NCBI GenBank assembly: GCA_030604735.1 | Contig: JAUVVG010000004.1 | Span: forward strand, 62,001-126,000 | DNA from: Azoarcus sp. | Lineage (GTDB): Bacteria; Pseudomonadota; Gammaproteobacteria; Burkholderiales; Rhodocyclaceae | Direction: 5' to 3' | Length of the DNA stretch: 64,000 nt | The notes under the pieces: model-generated | Told to the model about the DNA's origin: nothing | Database searches by the model: none | Seen by the model: only the letters and a program-made list of their open reading frames with translations | Made by a program: the position numbers and the translations under genes | Part shown: positions 59,136 to 64,000 of the stretch, one piece after another | Numbering within the stretch: the first letter of the stretch is position 1 | How the letters are laid out: each line of letters opens with the position of its first letter

Positions 59136-62100
59136 ATGACTCTCCCCAGCCAAAGCCGACCTGATTCCGATGATGATGCGGACATTCGACTGCCCGCCAG
59201 ATGGGCGCGTCTGGCACGCAATCTCGCCTGGGTGGTGTTCTTCTCGCTCGGGTTGCTTTTGCTCGTGGTGCGGGAAGTGCTGGTGCCCCGGGTACAGGAG
59301 TTCCAGCCGCAGATCGTCGCGGCCATAGAGCGCGCCACCGGACTGGCCGTCGAGATCGAGACGCTTTCCGCCGACTGGCAGGGGCTGCGTCCGCGTTTTC
59401 ATGTCGGAGGGCTGACCGTGCGCGATCGTGCTGGCAGCGACGCGTTCCGGCTGGAGCGGGTGGATGCAGTGCTGTCCTGGCGATCGGTGATGAGTGCCCG
59501 CATGCAGTTTCACCGCCTGGTCTTTCACGAGCCGCATCTGTCGATCCGACGCGATGAAGCGGGCAGGCTCTTCATCGCCGGAGTCGAGATCGCGTCGGAA
59601 CGTGGAGCGGCGGCGCTGCCGGCGTGGGTGCTCGGGCATCGCGAAGTGATGGTGCGCAATGCCCGGGTCGACTGGCAGGATGAGCAGCGCGCTGCGCCGA
59701 TGCTGACGCTGGACGACGTGAACCTAAGGCTGACCGTGCTGGGTGCCCGCTACCGTTTCGCGGTCCGGGCCAGCGCGGTCGGGCAGACCGGCGGGACGCT
59801 CGATCTGCGCGGCGACCTGATCGCCGAGTCGCCGTCCGAGTTGTTTTCATGGAACGGCCAGCTCTATGCGGCACTGGACGGCGTCGACCTGGGCGACTGG
59901 CTGGCATGGGTCGACCTGCCTCTGCTCGAGCGCGGTCGTGGGTCGCTGCGTGCCTGGCTCGATCTGGTCGATGGCGAGCTTACCTCGGCTTTGTCGGAGC
60001 TCGTCCTCATGGATGGCCGGGTCCAGGCGACCACCGAACTGCCGGCGCTATCGGTCGCGATGTTGCGGGGGCGGATCGGCTATCGGCCGCTGAGTGGCGG
60101 GGGCGTCGAGATGGAGGCCTCCTCGCTCGAGATGATGCTGGGTGACGGAATGCAGGTGGGGCCGACCGAGCTGTCCTTGAGACTGGCGCCGGTAGCGGAC
60201 GATATGCTGGCCAATGGACGCTTCAGCGCGAGCAGGCTGGACATCGACGGGCTCCTGCGGCTGTCCTCGCAGCTACCCTTTCCGGCTGAGCTTCGCTCGC
60301 AATTGGTTGCGATGGCACCGGGTGGTCGGGTGAGCGATGTGCGGCTGGAGTGGAATCGGGCCGCTGGTTCGGAGCCCGATTGGAAGCTGGGGGCGCGTTT
60401 CGAGCAATTGTCGTTGCGACCGTTTGGCAACGTCCCGGGCGTGTCCGGGCTGTCCGGGTCGGTACAGGGTGATCATGCGAAAGGGCGTTTCCAACTGGAT
60501 AGCCGTGATGTCACGGTCGAAATGCCGCGGGTTTTCCCCGAACCGACGCTTTCGCTCGCGTCGCTGTTCGTCGAGGGGGGGTGGCAGCGACGGGACAAGG
60601 AATGGGAAGTCGCGCTGGACGGTCTTCGTTTCGAGAATCCGGATGCGGCGGGCTCGGGGACCGGGCGTTACCGGACGCTGAGCGGGGGCCGCGGCGAGAT
60701 CGACATCGCGGTGCGTCTGACCCGGGCGGATGCGACCGCGGTATGGCGTTATCTGCCGTTCCAGGTCGGGGCAGGCGCACGGGACTGGGTGCGCTCGGCG
60801 CTGATTGCCGGTTCGGTGCCGGACGCCCGTTTGCGTTTGCGGGGAGACCTGAACCAGTTTCCCTATGATCAGGGCGAGGACGGGCAATTTCTGGTGACGG
60901 TCAGGGTGGCCGATGCCAGCCTTCGGTATGCCGATGGCTGGCCGCTGATCGATGCTATCAACGGCGAGGTCCGCTTCGAAGGGCCGGGCATGAGTATCGT
61001 CGCGGACAGCGGGCGCATTCTGGACGTGGCATTGAGCGAGGTGGTTGCCGACGTACCCGAACTCGGGACCCCCGACGGCGAGGTGATGACGCTGACCGGC
61101 AAGGCGGCCGGTGAGACCGCCGAGTTTCTGCGGTTCATCGCCGAGAGTCCGGTACGTGACTACATCGGCGGCTTCACCGATGGTCTGCGCGCCGAAGGGC
61201 GGGGCGAGCTCGATCTGCAACTGGTGATGCCGCTCGAGACCATCACCCGTACTGCGGTCAAGGGTGAATATCGCTTCAGCGGCAACCAACTCGCGATCAT
61301 GGACGGCCTGCCTCCGCTGAACGAGGCGAGAGGCCGGGTGTTGTTCACCGAGAGCACGCTCAGCATCCCGGAGTCGAGTGCCAGAGCCCTGGGCGAGCCC
61401 TTGCAGCTGACCGCGGCGACCGGAGCGCAGGGCGGTGTCCGGTTCAAGATGGCCGGGCGGGTGTCGAGCCGCGCGCTGAGGGAGCGGTATGACTTGCCGG
61501 CGCTGTCGCACCTGTCGGGCTCGACCGGCTGGCAGGCCGAGGTCGATGTACGCGAGGGACGTTCCGCGATCAGGGTCGACAGCACGCTGGAAGGGGTGTC
61601 GTCCAGTCTTCCGGCTCCGCTGAACAAGCGCAGCGTGGAGGCCTGGCCGCTTCAGGTGCGAATCGATCTGGCTCAGGCGGGAACGCATGAACATCTGCGC
61701 GCGCATACCGCGGATGGTCGGATCGACCTGGACTTGAGCCGACGCAAACAGGGAACGGCGTGGGTGCTGGAGCAGGGCGGAATCGGCGTCTTCGCGCCGG
61801 TGCGGGTGGCCGATCGCGGGGTGATGGTGTCCGCCCGTCTCGACCACCTCGACCTGGATGCTTGGCGCGCGGTGCTGGATCCGCAAGGCGAGCTGGACGA
61901 CAAACGGGGTGAAGGGGATCCTGACGGCATGCTGGCGGCGGTCGATGTGCAGATCGGCAAGTTGAAGGCCTGGGGGTTCGATTTCTCCGATTTCATGCTG
62001 ACCGCGACCGCCGACAGTGGAGCGGTGCAGGGGCGTGTCGCGAGCGCTGAAGCACAAGGGAGTTTCCGCTGGGATGGGGCGGGTGGCGGCGCGCTGCAGG

Positions 62101-63017
62101 CGCGGCTGGAACATCTGACCATGGGTGCGGAGACAAGCTCGGACGAACAAGCCGCGCAACGTTTGGCCGAAGAGACGCCTTTGCGCAATCTGCCCGCGCT
62201 CGATGTCGTCGTCGATCGCTTTTCGCTGCGTGGCATGGACCTGGGACGCCTTGCGCTTGCCGCCAGAAACGAGGACGGGCTGTGGCGGCTGGATTCGCTG
62301 GAGTTGGCTTCGCAAAGTGGCCAGTTGACCGGGGCCGGCTGGTGGAGGCCGGGCAATCGGATGTGGACCGAGCTGAGCTTTTCGCTCGCCTCCGGCGATG
62401 TGGGGGCGTTGATGACTTCGCTCGGCTATCCGGCGGTGATCAGCGGCGGCAATGCCGAGATGAGCGGGCGCGCCGCCTGGGCTGGGGCGCCGGCGCAGAT
62501 CCACCACCCGACACTCACCGGGGAGTTCGAGCTGCAGGCCAGGCAGGGGCAGTTTCGCAAACTCGAGCCGGGAGTGGGGCGCCTGCTGGGCATCCTCAGC
62601 CTGCAGGCTTTGCCGCGACGACTGACCCTGGATTTTCGCGATGTGTTCAGTGAAGGTTTCGCCTTCGATCTCATTTCCGGTAGCATTTCGATGGCTAGCG
62701 GGGTGATGAACACCGAGGATTTGCAGATCAGCGGTCCAGCCGCCAAGATCTGGGTGAGTGGTCGCGCCGATGTCGCGCGGGAGACACAGGACCTTCGTGT
62801 GATCGTCCAGCCCACCCTGACCGAATCGGTCGCCATCGGGGCCGCGGCCGGCTTGATCAACCCGGTCGCCGGGGTGGTCGCTTTTCTTGCGCAGCGAGTC
62901 CTCAGCGATCCGATCGAGCGCATGTTCGCGTTCAGTTACGCGATCACCGGCACCTGGAGTGATCCGGAAGTCGAGCGGATCTCCGGGGCGACGCCGGCAA
63001 GCCAACGTGAGCCCTGA
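59136..63017 (+). CDS. yhdP: YhdP-family AsmA-like protein
   Basis: 1293 residues. One N-terminal helix (WVVFFSLGLLLLVVREVLVP) anchors it in the inner membrane. A long beta-rich periplasmic body follows, and the C-terminal end carries the conserved AAAGLINPVAGVVAFLAQRVLSDPIERMFAFSYAITGTWSDPEV. In E. coli YhdP, with TamB and YdbH, carries phospholipids to the outer membrane. Together with the nitrilase-family gene downstream it forms a known pair. It starts at ATG 59136, after a weak ribosome site. Confidence 0.92.
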   Translation: MTLPSQSRPDSDDDADIRLPARWARLARNLAWVVFFSLGLLLLVVREVLVPRVQEFQPQIVAAIERATGLAVEIETLSADWQGLRPRFHVGGLTVRDRAGSDAFRLERVDAVLSWRSVMSARMQFHRLVFHEPHLSIRRDEAGRLFIAGVEIASERGAAALPAWVLGHREVMVRNARVDWQDEQRAAPMLTLDDVNLRLTVLGARYRFAVRASAVGQTGGTLDLRGDLIAESPSELFSWNGQLYAALDGVDLGDWLAWVDLPLLERGRGSLRAWLDLVDGELTSALSELVLMDGRVQATTELPALSVAMLRGRIGYRPLSGGGVEMEASSLEMMLGDGMQVGPTELSLRLAPVADDMLANGRFSASRLDIDGLLRLSSQLPFPAELRSQLVAMAPGGRVSDVRLEWNRAAGSEPDWKLGARFEQLSLRPFGNVPGVSGLSGSVQGDHAKGRFQLDSRDVTVEMPRVFPEPTLSLASLFVEGGWQRRDKEWEVALDGLRFENPDAAGSGTGRYRTLSGGRGEIDIAVRLTRADATAVWRYLPFQVGAGARDWVRSALIAGSVPDARLRLRGDLNQFPYDQGEDGQFLVTVRVADASLRYADGWPLIDAINGEVRFEGPGMSIVADSGRILDVALSEVVADVPELGTPDGEVMTLTGKAAGETAEFLRFIAESPVRDYIGGFTDGLRAEGRGELDLQLVMPLETITRTAVKGEYRFSGNQLAIMDGLPPLNEARGRVLFTESTLSIPESSARALGEPLQLTAATGAQGGVRFKMAGRVSSRALRERYDLPALSHLSGSTGWQAEVDVREGRSAIRVDSTLEGVSSSLPAPLNKRSVEAWPLQVRIDLAQAGTHEHLRAHTADGRIDLDLSRRKQGTAWVLEQGGIGVFAPVRVADRGVMVSARLDHLDLDAWRAVLDPQGELDDKRGEGDPDGMLAAVDVQIGKLKAWGFDFSDFMLTATADSGAVQGRVASAEAQGSFRWDGAGGGALQARLEHLTMGAETSSDEQAAQRLAEETPLRNLPALDVVVDRFSLRGMDLGRLALAARNEDGLWRLDSLELASQSGQLTGAGWWRPGNRMWTELSFSLASGDVGALMTSLGYPAVISGGNAEMSGRAAWAGAPAQIHHPTLTGEFELQARQGQFRKLEPGVGRLLGILSLQALPRRLTLDFRDVFSEGFAFDLISGSISMASGVMNTEDLQISGPAAKIWVSGRADVARETQDLRVIVQPTLTESVAIGAAAGLINPVAGVVAFLAQRVLSDPIERMFAFSYAITGTWSDPEVERISGATPASQREP

Positions 63018-63045
63018 CCGCAATTCGACCTATGGAGCTTCAAAC

Positions 63046-63879
63046 TTGAACTCGTCCGCCACTGCCCCGATTTCACCCCACCGAATTGCCGCAATCCAGA
63101 CGGTGTCCGGACCGGATGTCGCACAGAACCTGCGCGATGCCGCAGAGTTGATCGCGCAGGCCGCTGGCACGGGCGCGCAACTGATTGCGCTCCCCGAGTA
63201 TTTTCCGCTGATCAGTGCCGACGAGCAGGCCAAGGTTGCGATTCGAGAAAAGGCGGGTGAAGGGTTGCTGCAGGACTTTCTGCGCGAGGCCGCGCTGCGC
63301 CATGGTGTCTGGCTGATCGGGGGGACGGTGCCACTGCTTGCCGACGCGGAAGACAAGGTTCGCAATACCACCCTGGTTTTCGATGGCCGGGGCGAATGTG
63401 TCGCGCGTTACGACAAGATTCATTTGTTCGGCTTTCAGAAGGGCGAGGAGCGCTACGACGAGTCTGCGACGATAGAGGCGGGGCAGCAGGTGGTCGTTTT
63501 CGACTCGCCGGTCGGGCGGGTGGGGCTGTCGGTCTGTTACGATCTACGTTTTCCGGAACTCTACCGTCGCATGGGCGAGGTTGACCTGATCCTTGTGCCC
63601 GCGGCCTTTACCTGGACGACCGGCAAGGCGCACTGGGAGATCCTGCTGAGGGCGCGCGCGATCGAGAATCAATGCTATGTGATGGCGCCGGCCCAGGGCG
63701 GTCGCCATCCGTCCGGTCGCGTGACCTGGGGACACACGATGATCATCGATCCTTGGGGCGAAGTCCTGGTCTGTCGGGAAGAGGGCGCGGGGGTAGTCGC
63801 AGCCGACTTGGACCCGGCCCGAATCCTCTCGGTACGGACCAGTCTGCCCGCCCTGAGACATCGTTGTTTGGCCGACTGA
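63046..63879 (+). CDS. Carbon-nitrogen hydrolase, Nit1-type (deaminated glutathione amidase-like)
   Basis: 277 residues from TTG 63046, supported by GGAG eight bases upstream; no ATG lies near the conserved start, and GTG 63007 is an alternative. The catalytic triad is E51 (ALPEYFP), K124 (YDKIHLFGF) and C164 (SVCYDLRFPELYR). Members hydrolyse deaminated glutathione as metabolite repair. It follows yhdP by 28 bases; tldD often comes next, but the window ends. Confidence 0.9.
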   Translation: MNSSATAPISPHRIAAIQTVSGPDVAQNLRDAAELIAQAAGTGAQLIALPEYFPLISADEQAKVAIREKAGEGLLQDFLREAALRHGVWLIGGTVPLLADAEDKVRNTTLVFDGRGECVARYDKIHLFGFQKGEERYDESATIEAGQQVVVFDSPVGRVGLSVCYDLRFPELYRRMGEVDLILVPAAFTWTTGKAHWEILLRARAIENQCYVMAPAQGGRHPSGRVTWGHTMIIDPWGEVLVCREEGAGVVAADLDPARILSVRTSLPALRHRCLAD

Positions 63880-64000
63880 CCGGTTGCCCCGGACCCATCG
63901 CAATCGTCGTGCCGTGTCCCGGTGAGGGCAATCGCCCCCCTTGCCGAATCTGGGGGCCGTTGTGACGTCATTCCCACCCCAAACCCTGTCCTGCGCTGGC
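63880..64000. other. Right-edge intergenic stretch, nothing recognised
   Basis: 121 bases after the nitrilase gene. A GC-rich stretch (CGCCCCCC and GGGGGCCG) may form a weak stem; no T tract or gene start is visible. Confidence 0.4.

Noticed and set aside
60273-63023. 916-residue minus-strand ORF
   Set aside because: Antisense shadow of yhdP; composition is biased, and no protein features are visible.

Overview
The window is ordinary, densely packed chromosomal DNA (high GC, short intergenic gaps, about 65 protein genes). It most likely comes from a Betaproteobacterium, possibly Rhodocyclales such as an Azoarcus/Thauera/Zoogloea relative. The grounds are the gene order comF-trmL / gpsA-secB-grx-rhodanese / gpmA-envC-ctpA-moeB, a cysteine-poor HemB, cytochrome c4 next to engB, and darP-mog, plus family resemblance of the proteins. 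The order-level placement is inference. I found no rRNA, tRNA, CRISPR array, transposase, integrase or prophage gene.

Layout. 1-6.1 kb: 5' part of moeA, a DUF455 diiron-type protein, cytochrome c4, engB, hemB, a HAD phosphatase and bioC. 6.2-10.7 kb: comF-trmL, then a minus-strand run of rhodanese, glutaredoxin, secB, an SH3 protein and gpsA, with a SqrR/BigR-like ArsR regulator upstream. 10.8-19.5 kb: gpmA, envC-like, ctpA, an orphan small protein, moeB, ribD-nrdR-glyA and a histidine phosphatase. 19.6-23.3 kb: a TRAP transporter (dctQM convergent with a TakP-like dctP). 23.3-28.9 kb: pmbA, darP-mog, msrPQ, aroG. 28.9-34 kb: a second, TAXI-type TRAP system with a universal stress protein and two TAXI binding proteins. 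34.3-42.9 kb: cobalamin adenosyltransferase, alaS, an HDOD protein, phosphomannomutase, a YheT hydrolase, two small proteins and ilvE. 43-49.7 kb: a complete Na+-translocating NADH:quinone reductase operon, nqrABCDEF-nqrM-CBS, with promoter, structured leader and terminator. 49.9-64 kb: nudJ-like, a secreted orphan, mnmA, a helical orphan, DUF2062, sixA, CYTH-CHAD, glnE, yhdP and a nitrilase-family amidase.

How it fits together. Much of the window is housekeeping: heme, riboflavin, aromatic and branched-chain amino acids, Moco, tRNA modification and nitrogen control through GlnE. On top of this sit a sodium-motive NADH dehydrogenase and two TRAP transporters, which as a class are often Na+-driven. 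A coupling through sodium is plausible but is inference. Moco genes (moeA, moeB, mog) are scattered near the Moco enzyme MsrP.

The most interesting items are mostly non-coding or orphan. They are: a GNRA-capped hairpin in the nqrA leader; strong perfect inverted repeats in several intergenic gaps, including two inside the TAXI-TRAP operon; a CRP-like site at a class-I-like distance upstream of dctP; a likely persulfide-sensing ArsR regulator; and three proteins without a known function. I did not find a clearly new multi-gene system. All structures were read by eye; no folding or database search was run.
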